A DNA stretch of 64,000 nt from Alloascoidea africana (GCA_030581615.1 JAKTTT010000049.1:1-64000); one strand, 5' to 3'; positions 30,576 to 42,459 are shown, counted from the first letter of the stretch. The notes: generated by a model from the sequence alone, not told the origin. Numbers and translations are program-made.

Positions 30576-33500
30576 TTGATTTGATTTGATTTGCAAAAAA
30601 GCTTAGATTGAAGAAGATGGGGAGTATGATAAAGCAGCAAGATATTTAATCAATGTGTCTCGTCTTTCAGGTCTTTTGCAGAGCGTTAGAACACAAATCA
30701 CGTTAAATGTATCTGAGGAGGTTGGGGGAATTATCTAGTGCTATATTTGGGTGGCGCTTTTCATAGGCAGTTAGCAGTTTTTCAGCTGTTATGTGATAGA
30801 TAGAGAAGAGAAGAGAAGAGAAGAGAAGAGAAGGAAAAGAGAAAGGTTTTAGCAAGGGGCGAGAACTGGTAAAATATATAAATTTTGTCCTGGGAAGGCC
30901 AAAAGTTGTAAAAAGCAAAAAGAATAAGAAAATTAGAAAAATATAAAATAATAAAATAAAAAAGAGTGGAAGCGCTTAGGAGAAAAAGAAAAGACAAAAA
31001 AACTGGGGGGACAATTGGTATTATTTAATGCCGCTGTACGTCTGTATGGATACATATGTATATGTATATGCATATACATATGCATATGTATATGCGCATA
31101 ATAATTTGGTGTGAGGGTATAAGTACAAGACAGGTGTGTACGGATAGTGGGTGTATAGTGGCGGGGGCAACGGGGGTCAGGCACAGCGAATGGGGAGAGG
31201 CGAAGGCAGGCACGGCGGGAGCGGATTTTCCCTCGTGGCGGTCTAGGCCCGGAGGCAGGATGGCATGATGCTGTGGGTGAATTCTTGGCCGGGGGATTCG
31301 TGCTTAGGGCTGGCCAATCAGGGCCGGGGCCGGGGCCGGGGACCGGGTTGCCCGGGGCAGCGGAGTCTGCGTGTATCATCGCGTGCAGGCGCGTGCAGGC
31401 GGAGGCTCAAACCCAATTGAGTCTTTGCAGGATTGTTATATGGAACATGAACATGTCAAACCACACCCAGTTTTGAGAAGATTTAGGTGCTGAGGTGCTG
31501 AGGTGCTGAGATACTGAGATGCTGAGATGCTGAGATGCTTAATAGTATCGTGTTGGAGTTTAGAGACCAGGAGACCAAGGGAGAGGTCATCTTCATCTTC
31601 ATCTGCTACTGCTACTGCTACTGCTAGTGGTTTCTGGCAGTTTTAGAGTTGGGAGCCCTCCTTCAAGATTCGGTGTCACTCCAGGAAAGCCTATAGCCTA
31701 TAGCCTGATGGCTTCTGGTGGGATTCCATGACCGCCACCCCTGGATGAAACCTTCTCTCCCATGAGGATCAGACATCAGACACATCAATGTGAATCTCAA
31801 TCTCAATCTCAATCTGAATCTGTCAGTCCAGTCCAGTGCGATCACGACGCGGTGTTTCATGAACCAACTGCTCCATGCCTCCATCATCTGATCCTGCCCG
31901 CTCCAGCGGCTCTTGACAGCTGTTCGCACGGATCGGAATCGAATACACCGCGTGGGATGATTCTGTAGCGTCTTGTAGCGTCTTGTAGCGCCGTTTCGAC
32001 GCCAGGGCCAGCTCCAATTTCTCGTTTCCATTCTCATTTCCATGGAGACAGAAGGTCTCCTGTTCTGTTTAGACTCTGGCCCTAAGCCAACTAAAAGATT
32101 GGGAAAAGCCTTTGGGCCGCCAGAAGCTAAAGCCAGATCTCTCTCCCAGTGATCAAATCTCGATCTCAATCTCGATCTCAATCTCAATCTCAAATTCAAC
32201 TTTGTATTCTCCTATCGGCTCCGTGTTCCATTCTCTCGTTCTCTCGTTCTCTCGTTCTTTCGTTCGTTCGCTCGCTCGCACGCTTGTTCATATTACATAT
32301 CTCCGATACGATACATGAAGGTGAACCACTAACTCCGTATCTGCTTCAGGTCTAGAATCCTCCCGTGGGGCTTCTCTCCCATGAGATTCGAACCTCCTCC
32401 GTATCAAACCGAAACAGAATTTGAAATCGAAATCGAAATCGAAATCGAAATCAAAGATGCAAATGAATATGAGAATGAAAATGCCAGCGGTACTAATTGC
32501 GATTACAAACCGCCTGAATCCGCTTCCACCTCTTCTCCTTCTCGCTCTTCCCTGGTAACCTCTACCAGAAACCCCAGAAAAAGCCAAAAGCCAAACGCCA
32601 AAGCCAAAAACCAAAACCAAAAACCAAAAGGCCAACGGACGCTGGGAGCCACCCGAGAAGTATCATGGCTATTCTAATACAACCCTCTAATCAAGTTCCA
32701 AACAATTCAATTCGAATCTGCTCTGCCATTGCCAGATTGGACCGTCTCTGGTCCCCATCAAGACCCTCTGCTGCTAATTATATAAGCCTTATCCATCAAT
32801 CTCTTTAATCAACACACAAATCACTCACTCGCTCACCCACCCACTAAATCGATTATTTCAAGAACAATAGGTATGCATTGTATACACACTCCGGGGGTGT
32901 TTCTGCTTCTATGATAAGAAATGAGAAACACGCCCATGGTGCATGCCGTTTCTGTTTCTGTTTCTGTTTCTGCCTGACACTCACTTCTTTGCATCTCTAC
33001 TCAACCTCATCCATTCATTCATTCATTCATCCTCTCTCTCGCGTATCATAAAACGGCCTGAAACCTGAATAAAAGAGCTAGAATCGGGGATTTTGAACTG
33101 TTCTGCTGGCCCATTTCCGAATGCTGCTGAAATCCCACAACAAAAATAAAAACATATAACTACCCTTGTAATCTAAAAATGTAAATGTAAATGTAAATCC
33201 ACCACCGACCCTTGACTCCGTCGATTGCACTTCAGAAAGCTTACCTTAATAGTACGTTTTGCTTGACAAAGTTCAATTCAACTAACTGTATACATATACC
33301 ACCTTACACACACACACCCCATACTCTATGTTCACACTATTCAAATCATCATCATCACTGCAAGTACAAAAAACAGGTAAAAATGGCAAACTTGATCAAA
33401 TCCAATCCAATCCAATCCAATCCCACATGGTCACCAAAATCTATAGGAAAAAAAGAAAGAAAAGGTAAAAGGCAAAAGGTAAAAATACAATGATTAAGAA

Positions 33501-36190
33501 TACGGTCATACTTTTCTGTCAGGAACATTGAACAAAAATCATCTATTCCAAGTATACATCCAAAAACTCAAGTTTCTGCTTTTATAGTTATTGACATTTG
33601 GTGTGACCATGTTGTGAAAATAAACGTGAAAAAAAAAAAAAAACAAAGAAAGAAAGAAGGCCCGGCCGGATGCACAGATTTTCTCAAGCCTTTTTTTATT
33701 TCTTTATTTCTTTTCATCTTTTATTCTTGTTCAATCTAAAAGTATGCTATCGTCATCGTCATCATCTCACTTCAATAAAAATATCGATATCTGTAATGAT
33801 CCAGTGAATCCAATCCAAGCCAAGCCAAGCCAATCCAATCCAATCCAATCCAATCCGCATATCCATTTTAATTAAATTGGCTTCTCTGTAATAATAATTT
33901 AACCTTGTTGTATAATATGGTTTTATTTACTTGGTTTTTGATAAAAGAGTTGGAAAATTAAGGAAAAGTGTCATGTATATAGAAATGTGTATATCTTTGA
34001 TTGATATGCAATAGAAGATGCTCCTCATGTTCAACTTACTTCCTGATACACATATGAAAAACCTGGTGTGTTTTTTGTTAAAAATAAAAGTTCTCTCATA
34101 AAGCGTGGTTAAATGTAACAACAAAAAATAAAAATAAAAAAATATAATTCTTGGACTTGTATTATTATTAGTTTTGGAACTCGCTTGATTCTTTTTTTTT
34201 TTTTTTGATCTTTGGCTAAGCATGTATTATTTACTTACTCTTACCAATGAATGGACTTAAATCACGCCAAAGGGTTCAAATAAAAAAAAAAAAAAGAAAG
34301 AAAACCTCTCGTCTCGTTATATCTTCTTCTCTTTTAAGGTATCCACAGGACCAAACACCAAAAAAAAAGAAACATTTTGGAACCATTTATAACATATAAT
34401 CGGGTCGAGTAGACTTGAAGCGAGGCTAACTAGCCTGGACTGGACTAAACTGAACAGGATCATGAGTAAGATAAACAAGTAAAATAAAAAAGCAAAAAAT
34501 TATGATTATGTGAAGTGAAACTAGTGCCTTTTTTTTGTTGTTGTTGGCTTTTGTTTTAAACTTTTACCTTAGGCCCAATACTTATTTTTTTCCCTCTTAT
34601 TCATCATGAATGTGATACTCTAGTGTTCAAGGTCGGTCACGTTCACCAAGAACAAGTCCCTGTTTTGTTGTTTTGTTTGACACTGGGATGGATGGGTTGG
34701 TCATTTGGTTTTTATGTCTTGAATCTTGGTTTAAATTAAACTATGAGATGAACACAAAACCCTAGCCCCCGAGAACCAAAAATTATGACTATTTAATTCC
34801 CATAGTGCTTGAATCATTCGGTTATTAAAAAGTATCCTATATATATTATTTATAAAACAAGGATACGCTTCCAAACACTGCCTACGTCATGGGACAAAAA
34901 AAAAAATTGAAAATGTGAAAATGGAAAGAGTATGGGCAAAAGAGCAAAGAATAAATACAAATCTTACTCTTTTTTTTCTTTCTTTTTTTATTATTCGAAT
35001 GAATAAAGAGGAAAAAAAAGAAAACAGGTTTCGAATGAATTTAACGTACAAGTTTTACTTAAATGTTAAAAATCTAAGACTAAACGAAATCAAAATGAAC
35101 GTGTGTATGTACAACGTAACAATTGATTCTCTTCAGGCACGCAATAATATTTAAAAATTTAAACATGTTTCTCTTTTTCTTTTTCTTTTTCTTTTGGTGT
35201 TTTCTTTTTTTTTTTTATCAGATTCTTTTTTACACAAGAAGATTCGGAATTGCCTATTATTCTTGGGTTATTATATCTATGGTTCACAGTTATTAAGAGA
35301 ACCCCCCAAGAAAATGTATACAGATGACACGAACTTACTTTCTTGACAACCTTGGACTAATACAGCTTCTTCCATGGTATTTTGGAAATCCTCCTCCACT
35401 AATGGGTTCCCTGGTCTCACAATAATCATCAAACCTTTTCTTCTGTTCTTTCCTGTTCCTTTTTGTTTCGGCGAAAGTGAAATAGACCCTCGTTGTTTGA
35501 ATATTTAATTCTAACTTGACTTGTTCTGGTTCTTTTCCCCTTTTCTTTATTGAGCAATAAAAAAAAATTCAAGGACCTTGATCAATCAACCATGGAGATG
35601 TAAAACTGTAGTAGCCGCTGTAGAGTGAATCAAATCAACAAAAAAAAAAAAAAAAAAACTTAAACATCTTCTTTTTATATACATAGACTGCTGCATCAAA
35701 TGTCAACTTGACAATTTGGAATTGAGTATAGACGTTTTGTTGAGCCAGGCCCCCTCAAAAGGATGGAGTTTTTCTTTGGTTTCGGTATACGAATTGAGCA
35801 TACTAAACATAATCCATTTTTTGTGAAAACAAATTAACAAAAAATTATCCTATTCTCTTTTTTAACTCCTCCATGTGTCAAGAAATACCCAAACATATAT
35901 CGCAATATTCCCTATATTAATGCACTGATGACAGATGTCATCGTTATTATGCAATGATTTTTTTTTGGTCCTTCTGATCCAAAGATTGTACCGTGTTGTA
36001 TGATTTCTCGTTCTCGTTTTTTGTTTCATAGTAGCATGTTGGATAGGTAAAAAAAAAATAGTTGATAGCATTAATTTGTCATCTGTGAGTCATCATCAAT
36101 CCTCCTTAAGCTATTATAAACGGTACCTGGCTTTTCTTATCAAACGAGTAGACTCCTCAGTACTGATGACCGATCAGTACGAACTGACCA
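30576..36190. other. Long gene-free region upstream of the C2H2 gene
   Basis: About 5.6 kb (8.4 kb including the transposon relics to its right) without a supportable gene. It is built of simple-sequence tracts: an ATATGCATATG alternating purine-pyrimidine stretch (31049-31095), GTGCTGAG/ATGCTGAG units (31486-31536), CAATCT and CGATCT hexamers (31795-31820 and 32158-32200), CGTTCTCT (32235-32280), GAAATC (32425-32453), CCAAAA variants (32580-32630) and TCCAA pentamers (33398-33420, 33812-33857). Many poly-A/T runs follow. Frames here are repeat-encoded low complexity. It may be an extended promoter. Confidence 0.6.
31321..31346 (+). other. G-quadruplex motif
   Basis: Five G-runs of three or four, separated by CC, CC, CC and ACC, on the plus strand. 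This meets the usual G3+N1-7 pattern. It lies about 750 bp upstream of the C2H2 gene's ATG on the non-coding side. Confidence 0.7.
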
Positions 36191-36194
36191 CTTC

Positions 36195-37722
36195 ACCCAG
36201 ATAAAAAGTCCATCACAATTTGTTTTGATTTTTTGAACAACCACCAACCACTTCATTTTTCTACTTACACATTTATTTTTTGGCTAGGTTGAAAAGGTTG
36301 GAAAGTGTAGTTTAGAACATAGTTCAAGCCAATAAGCTCTTGGTTTTGGTTTTGGTTTTGTGTGTAGAGCAAGAGGATAATACATACTGTATAACTTGGA
36401 CTCAGTTTTGTACATAAAATGAAATCTTCTTTTTCTTTTATGATATCTTCCAACACATTATTGATCATTTAGTATGATAGATATACATATGTAAAATAGC
36501 AACATGAGTTTTTACTTTGAAAAGGCCGTCGTCAGAAGGCCAAAGTTCCTCATATTTATTTGAAGAATGAAGCCATAAACGGTCTTCAAAAAATGACAAC
36601 CCACAGGGGAACGGCGCTCTAAATTAGCTGTCGTACAGTAGACTATGTCCAAAACTAAGCTGGAATTGGTTTTTGGAGATTTAATGAATGAGATCAGCGA
36701 GGGTGTTCTATTATAACTTGCGATGAGATTTATCATTTTTCAAAAGGTAGACAACGCTCACCAAATCCAAATGTTTTTTTTTTTGGATAAACATATTTCT
36801 TAAATACGTCTCTATTGAACTAATCAGAAGAGAGTTCAAGCGCCATGGTGTTAAGGCTGTTGCGGAGCTAATAAAAAAAATACCTACCTGTGTTGAAACG
36901 TGCCATCTTTACACAATCTTACAAAATCTGGATTGGTTTCTCGACTGCTAAATACAAGTGATTTGGACAGAAAAAGGTCAATATAAATAGAATGGGACTG
37001 GAAATGGCTGGTGTTTTTGGAAAGAGGTCTAGAGAACAACTCAGTGAAAAACAGTTCAAAAAGCACGAAGAAATATGATTGCTCTTTTTTTTTGTAATGG
37101 CATAGGCCTTAACGTTCCGGGACTATGTTGGATTTTATTACCGGATTAAAGGAAATAAGACAGTTGATGGTTACGTCAATTTTCTTTGAGTAAAAGCTTT
37201 TCAGTTCATTGTTGAAAAACAAGTAGAAAATGTATTCTGCCAGCAAGACAACAAAACAACCCAAAATGAAGAAAATAGCTTGAAACGTATCATATCGAGG
37301 CTTTCAAATCTAAATCCAATTGAGAGAGTCATGCACAACATTTGCAAAAAAATGGATGCTAGGAGCATATTCAAAACCTACAGCTAACATCACCAAAAAT
37401 TCGAAAGAAGAATTGAACATATTTTGACCAAAAATTTCAATTTCAGTTTCTACTTGTCAAAATGTGATTGTTACATAATAGTATTGAAGCTGTTTTTATA
37501 AGTGATCATACAACGTCACTGTTATACATATGATGTATATTAACCCGCCATAAAACTGAGTCCAAGTTTATACACAAAACAAAGAGCTTATTGGTTTGAA
37601 CTATGTTCTAAACTGCACTTACCAACCTTTTCAACCTAGCTAAAACTAAACATATAAGTATAAAAATGGAATGGTGGTGATTGTTCAAAAAATAATCTTG
37701 AACTTGGTTTTGTGAGTCACTG
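36195..37722 (+). mobile_element. Second decayed Tc1/mariner-like transposon of the same family
   Basis: Inverted repeats of about 170 bp (about 36230-36420 with 37545-37690) share blocks such as AACTATGTTCTAAACT and CCTTTTCAACCTAG. The right end is CAGTGACTCAC (reverse complement) next to TA at 37723-37724; the left end is unclear (about 36180-36200). On the plus strand one frame at 37226-37374 encodes ENVFCQQDN (Asp codon at 37247) and SNLNPIERVM (37304-37333), the second and third parts of the DDE core, here only about 24 residues apart instead of about 34. The TIR motif CCACCATTCCATTTTTATA relates it to the element at 4777-6275. It is inactive. Confidence 0.85.
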
Positions 37723-37724
37723 TA

Positions 37725-38600
37725 AGTCTACATGTTCGAATAAAGTGGGTTTTTTGAAGAAGTGATTCCATCCATAAAATTTTGATAGACTTTTCTTCTG
37801 TATATGATTTTTGCCGCTCCCAAAACATAACCGACCCATATGGGAAGGGGAATACACACGGTATAACCCTTTTCGAAAGCAATTTTTCAATCACATTATA
37901 CAACAAATTCCCATCTGCAGGCAACAAAAGGCTCCATTTCTCATTTTCAATGGAAGGAAAATGAATGTCTACCCAAGCCTTGAATATTCTCTCTTTAATG
38001 AATCCACTATCAGCGGTTGTAACGCCGAAATCGGCTGGATTAATGCTTTGAAACCAAGCTTCCATCACATGCACTAGACCTTTGTTAATGAACTAAGGTA
38101 TACCAACCTTTCCAGTAAGCGAAGTCACTTCTAGAACCATCATTGATTCAGAAAAATCAGGAGAAAGGACGTGGATAGTCTTCACAGGGCTTACATGCTT
38201 TGCCTTTGTTGTTGATTGACCAAGTTTAAAGAATTCAATCAGATTGGCTCCATTCTCACGAGCCCGGGGAACATCAATATAGGAACATGTTTTAATACTA
38301 CGATACTTTTATCGCTTGACGAAAGCTGCCAGTTATATGAACAAACTTAGCGCCTAGAATTTTGACAAAATCATGCAAGTTGGTGGTACTTTTTTAAATA
38401 AATAATGTACGCCTCTAAGAGTAATTCCTGATAGACTGAAAGAGTTTGCTTTTCTTTGGTTTGTCACCTGGGCCTCCTGGACTCCCGTGGAGCCGTTCGT
38501 AGAAGGTAGAGAAAGGTACTCCAAATTTAGACGCTGCTGCTGTCCGGATAGTTATTTTAGGAGTTATTGGCGTTATAGGGCAAGACCGCCTATTCAAGAA
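37725..38600 (-). mobile_element. pogo/Fot1-like DNA transposon relic
   Basis: On the minus strand, 38597-38415 encodes a helix-turn-helix of the pogo/CENP-B kind (IRTAAASKFGVPFSTFYERL, then HG and a Pro/Gly linker). Further on, 38074-37740 encodes a piece of the DDE_1 core: DSGFIKERIFKAW, then LLPADGN and VIEKLLSKRVIPCVFPFPYG, compare LDGHSSH and LPPHTTH in intact members. Catalytic-motif residues are partly lost, and the segment between (about 38075-38400) is interrupted. No terminal repeats were identified. Its left end abuts the Tc1-like relic. Confidence 0.65.
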
Positions 38601-38892
38601 GCGAAGGTTCCATTTGTATAAAAAATAAAAACGAATGAAAACAATGGATAATGTGGTGGCTATCTTCAGATTTGCATTAATGATTCAATGATTGGGGTTG
38701 GTGATGAAACTAAACATGATGATCCGTGGTTGGAATTGATCCGTCATTAGTACTGAACCTAGACATCCCAAGCATGGCTGCGAGGCCATGGAAGGCGCCT
38801 TTCTACGAAAGAAGCACAAGATCCCAATGATGTGGGATCGTGGAAGGGGGTTAATGGCACGGAAGCAATGGGTGAGTCATATCGGGGAGCAA

Positions 38893-38900
38893 TATAAATA
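38893..38900 (+). promoter_or_regulatory. TATA box of the GNAT gene
   Basis: TATAAATA, 58 bp upstream of the ATG at 38958. Confidence 0.5.
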
Positions 38901-38957
38901 TAGAGAGAAGTAACAAAGAGACAAAACACAGTCCCCCAGTAGTCCTTTAGTGGTACA

Positions 38958-39566
38958 ATGACATTAGAAATATTCCTTCCGGTAGAATACACGACCCCCA
39001 ATTCACCAGAACCTATAGTTTTGAAACAGGCCAGTAGTAAACAAGACATAGACGACATTGCGGTATTGTTCCGCCAATATGCGAAAGAATTGGATGTGAA
39101 ATTGGACTTCCAAGATTTTGAAAACGAATTGGCTTCTCTCCCCGGAATTTACAGCCTTGAAGAAAATGGAATTCTAATAATTGGAATCACAAAGTTCTCA
39201 AATAGATTGGTATGCTGTGGTGCTATTAAAAAACGGACTGTATTGCCAGATAATCGAGATCGAGATCAAGAGATCAAATTGGGAATTGATCCGAATCAAG
39301 AGATCAAATCGTGCGAGATGAAAAGACTCTTTGTAAACCCCGATTTCAGATCATTGGGCATTGCGAAGTTTCTAGCGAATCTGATAATTGACTTGGCAAC
39401 TGCCAACCTTGGCTACGAAATGATGGTTTTGGACACTCTGGATCGACTCACGCCAGCAGTCAAACTGTATCAAACCGTCCTGGGCTTTGACGAAATCGGC
39501 AAGTACTACGAGAATCCGCTTCCAGGAGTCCGCTACTTTCGAAAGTATCTCAGAGAAGGCTGTTGA
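38958..39566 (+). CDS. GNAT-family N-acetyltransferase (202 aa)
   Basis: A single GNAT domain. Motif A is clear in CEMKRLFVNPDFRSLGIAKF (about residues 115-134), where the R-S-L-G-I-A stretch replaces the common Q/RxxGxG/A acetyl-CoA loop. A later block, TPAVKLYQTVLGFDEIGKYY, is the usual C-terminal strand/helix. The acceptor is unknown; similar small fungal GNATs act on amino acids, amines or drugs. Residues 90-112 hold a near-duplicated charged segment (DQEIK and NQEIK) not expected in the core fold. No targeting signal is seen. It sits 158 bases upstream of the calcipressin gene on the same strand. Confidence 0.82.
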   Translation: MTLEIFLPVEYTTPNSPEPIVLKQASSKQDIDDIAVLFRQYAKELDVKLDFQDFENELASLPGIYSLEENGILIIGITKFSNRLVCCGAIKKRTVLPDNRDRDQEIKLGIDPNQEIKSCEMKRLFVNPDFRSLGIAKFLANLIIDLATANLGYEMMVLDTLDRLTPAVKLYQTVLGFDEIGKYYENPLPGVRYFRKYLREGC

Positions 39567-39724
39567 AGCAAATACCTGATGGTGGCTGAGACTGCTTGCT
39601 TCCCAAAACTGTATAAACCCTTCCTTCCCTTTTATCTCTCTTCATCCTCATCACCTCGACTTTAGATAGCCATCTAACCACAATACATTGTTTCCGACGT
39701 AAAGAGAAAACGCCCTCTTCCGTA

Positions 39725-40720
39725 ATGACAAGCTTGGTTCGATCCCGATCAGCATCCAGACCCACAAAGACTCTGATCATCACAGGGCTTTCCGTGGGGG
39801 ACTTTACAGAACAGACCACAGATAGGAGCCCCAGCATTGACAATTCAAATTCAAATCCAAATCCAAATCCAAATAACACGACATTTGTGAAGCGCTTAGA
39901 GGCAAAAATACGGAATCTGGAGGTTCCCCGTGATGGCTACGACGAGGAGCAAATTCCAATACAAATTCAAACTTGGTCTCCTATCAAGGGACTTAAACGG
40001 ATCATTGTGGTCTTTGGAAATGTGTTACAGGCAAGCATTGCAAAGCGATACATCCAGAATGGACTCATTGAATCGAGACAACTAAAGGCGAGTTACAGCA
40101 TGGAGGCGACTCTTTCGTATTCCTCTTCTCCTTCGTCTTCCGCTCGGCATCTCACAATCAACACAGATGCCGTGGACCCTATCGCCACTTCCACTGCCAT
40201 TTCATCCACCACCGCCAACGATATCAATACAAATATCAGCAAAGAGTGCGAAACCCCCAAGAGCGACTCGCCCTTGAGCCCCGATTTTACCAAAATCAGT
40301 GATGAAACAGGGCATTTGGCCCTCCCCGACCCAGGAAAACTGTTCATTATTTCACCTCCGCCTTCTCCTCCACAAGGATGGCAGTCTCGCTACGAGGATG
40401 AACCGAATCGTGCTCCTTTCCATCCAGACCTCGCAAGCGATCTTTCCGACCTGCTTTTCAAGAAAATTGGTCAGGATATAAAGCCTCATGATGGCTTAAA
40501 TTCGGAATCCTCTGATAGTTCATCACAGTTGCCATCTCCACTAAATCTAAACTTCAATGATAATGAGGGATGGATTGCCCGAGAACTTGAAGAGAAGAGG
40601 AAAAACAATCCTATATTCGTCCTCGAGGACTTTGGCCAAGATGAACCCAGCGTTTTCAAACCTCATGTGGCAGCACAGTTGAAGAAGTTTAAAACAGGTC
40701 TGCCTCCTCAGGATAAATGA
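39725..40720 (+). CDS. Calcipressin-like calcineurin regulator (RCAN/Rcn family, 331 aa)
   Basis: Calcipressins bind and modulate calcineurin. The N-terminal RNP-like fold is suggested by TLIITGLSVGDF (about 17-28) and IVVFGNVLQASIAKRYI (about 95-111). The family hallmark FLISPPxSPPxGW is present as FIISPPPSPPQGWQSRYED (about 208-226); its serines are the sites phosphorylated in relatives. The protein is longer than yeast Rcn1 because of a Ser/Thr-rich insert (about 125-200) and an extended tail. Residues 38-55 contain an Asn/Ser/Pro run from a CAAATC-type repeat. The ATG at 39725 directly precedes the first strand. Confidence 0.85.
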   Translation: MTSLVRSRSASRPTKTLIITGLSVGDFTEQTTDRSPSIDNSNSNPNPNPNNTTFVKRLEAKIRNLEVPRDGYDEEQIPIQIQTWSPIKGLKRIIVVFGNVLQASIAKRYIQNGLIESRQLKASYSMEATLSYSSSPSSSARHLTINTDAVDPIATSTAISSTTANDINTNISKECETPKSDSPLSPDFTKISDETGHLALPDPGKLFIISPPPSPPQGWQSRYEDEPNRAPFHPDLASDLSDLLFKKIGQDIKPHDGLNSESSDSSSQLPSPLNLNFNDNEGWIARELEEKRKNNPIFVLEDFGQDEPSVFKPHVAAQLKKFKTGLPPQDK

Positions 40721-40981
40721 TTCGATGCTATTATTATTTCTCATTGTTTTGCATGTAGCTATCAAATTGTTGTGAATATCCTTCGTTCTGTGATGGATGA
40801 TGTAGTTAGCTTGTTCACGTTTTGAATGCAAAAAAAAATAAATCTTAACGCTACACCAGATTTTCCAAACCGTTGGATATCTGAATATTCAAAATTATAA
40901 AATGTAAAATTTACAGTGCATTTAACTTACATGCTTTGTCTATTGATAAATAGATAATTACGGGTTTTTATCATACAAACC

Positions 40982-42344
40982 TCAGGCTTTCTTCTTCTTT
41001 TTCAAGTCCTTTCTTCTAGGCTTTTTTGCTTTGGTCACCTCTTCCGTCTTTTTACTTTTCTTTGACTTTGATTTTGCCTTCTCTTTTTCTGCCTCCTCTT
41101 TTTCCTTTTCTAACCTCAGTCTCTCCTTCTCCTCCTCCTCTTCTGCCTTTTTCTTCGCAGCTTCCTTTTCAGCTGCCTCTTCCTCCAACTTTAATTTTTT
41201 CAACCCGTTGCTAATTTTCTTCTTAATGGTCTTGGGCAAGTCATCCACATCCACAATTTCAGTCAATGCCTTTTCAAATCTGGTCAACTTGACACCAGAT
41301 GGAAGCTCAATATCAGCTTCCAAATCATCTTCATCTTCCTCTGCATTTTTGCTTCGCTTTCTTTTCTTTGATTTTTTATCAACCACCACCTCCTCATCTT
41401 CCGAAATCACATCCTCGTCTTTGTCTTCAAACAGCTCTTCTCCGTAAAAAATCGGAATCGCGGGACTCGTTCCAGATTTGAGATATATGGCCCTGATCCC
41501 TTCTCCTTTAGAATGTATAACGTTCTCTGTAAAATATCTAACGACTGCGTCAACATTGTCCTTTAACTGGTCCGCACTAAAATCCCCACGACCAATTCTG
41601 ACTGAGATTGAAACACCATTTGGAATGACCACATGGGTAGAGTTGAGAACTTTGGTTATAGAGTTGTCCGCCGCAACAACACTTATGTTTTCAGAAGCAG
41701 CCTCTATGTCTTCCTCTTCGTTTGCTTTGCCATTCTTCTTCTTTATAGTCTTTTCACCTTTGTTGTTTGAAACACGGACGCTCAAAGGAGTTTTGCCATG
41801 GCTGTAAAAAGCTTTCCCAAGGAGCTTTGGCAGAGTATTGACTACAGTATCATCTGCCAAAAAAAGATCATACTCTGATGCCAATTTGCGTCGGCTTTCA
41901 TAAGACTTGAACTTGCCTTTCAACTTTGAAACACCGATAATTCGTTGAATATTGGAGCACGTAGGAGCATCTTCTGCCAATAACACGTTTTTGTAAGCCC
42001 TTTGAGGATCCTTAACGAAAAGACAAATAGATGTGGACTTGTCAAAGATCTGATGAGGAACAGGTCTACAAAAATTTCATACCTGTTAGTCTCCATTCCA
42101 TAATTCCAAATACCAATCCCAAATAATAAAGTTCTCACATTTTCCTCAATTTCAAACTTTTCTTTGAAGAAAGATATTTTTTCGTCATTATCTGTACAAA
42201 AATGTTTACAGATTCACCTTCTTCATCATTAGCCAACAGATTCTGCTTATCTGACTGTTCCTCTATTTGTTTTTTGATAAATTTCAAAAGCTCAGAAGAT
42301 GCCTTGGAAACAGCTTCCAAGTTCAAAATCGACTCTTTACTCAT
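40982..42344 (-). CDS. CIC1: Ribosomal L1-domain nucleolar protein, Cic1-like (429 aa, 2 exons)
   Basis: L1-fold proteins Cic1 and Utp30 act in ribosome assembly (pre-60S and pre-90S). Exons are 42344-42139 and 42065-40982, with a 73-base intron (donor GTGAGA, branch GACTAAC, acceptor TTGTAG). Splicing gives the continuous block KLRKIPVPHQI followed by SICLFVKDPQRAYKNVL. The L1 domain covers about 30-300, including GVSKLKGKFKSYESRRKLAS, ADDTVVNTLPKLLG and VIPNGVSISVRIG. The tail (about 330-429) is a Lys/Glu-rich coiled coil ending in KKKKKA. Length and tail favour Cic1 over Utp30, but Utp30 is not excluded. Divergent from ELF1 over 221 bases. Confidence 0.82.
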
Positions 42345-42451
42345 TTTTCACAGAGTCGAGAAAGGATAGAAAAACACTTTAAAGAGAAGCAACTTTTTTT
42401 TTTTTTCCTGTCTTGCCAAACTTTTTTTTTTTCACCCATCGGCAACATGGG

Positions 42452-42459
42452 CCGGGTAA
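42452..42459 (-). promoter_or_regulatory. Reb1-like site in the CIC1/ELF1 divergent promoter
   Basis: CCGGGTAA, the reverse complement of the TTACCCG core bound by Reb1 in yeasts, lies midway between the two ATGs. Confidence 0.4.

Noticed and set aside
31663-32199. 178-codon minus-strand ORF rich in Arg/Leu
   Set aside because: Driven by CAATCT/CGATCT hexamer repeats, with no domain.
32375-32400. tRNA B-box-like GGTTCGAATCT on the minus strand
   Set aside because: No five-base T-stem, no acceptor stem and no A box at the right distance.
32288-32677. Overlapping ORFs with Phe-Asp and Glu-Ile repeats
   Set aside because: They are both translations of the GAAATC simple repeat; no coding evidence.
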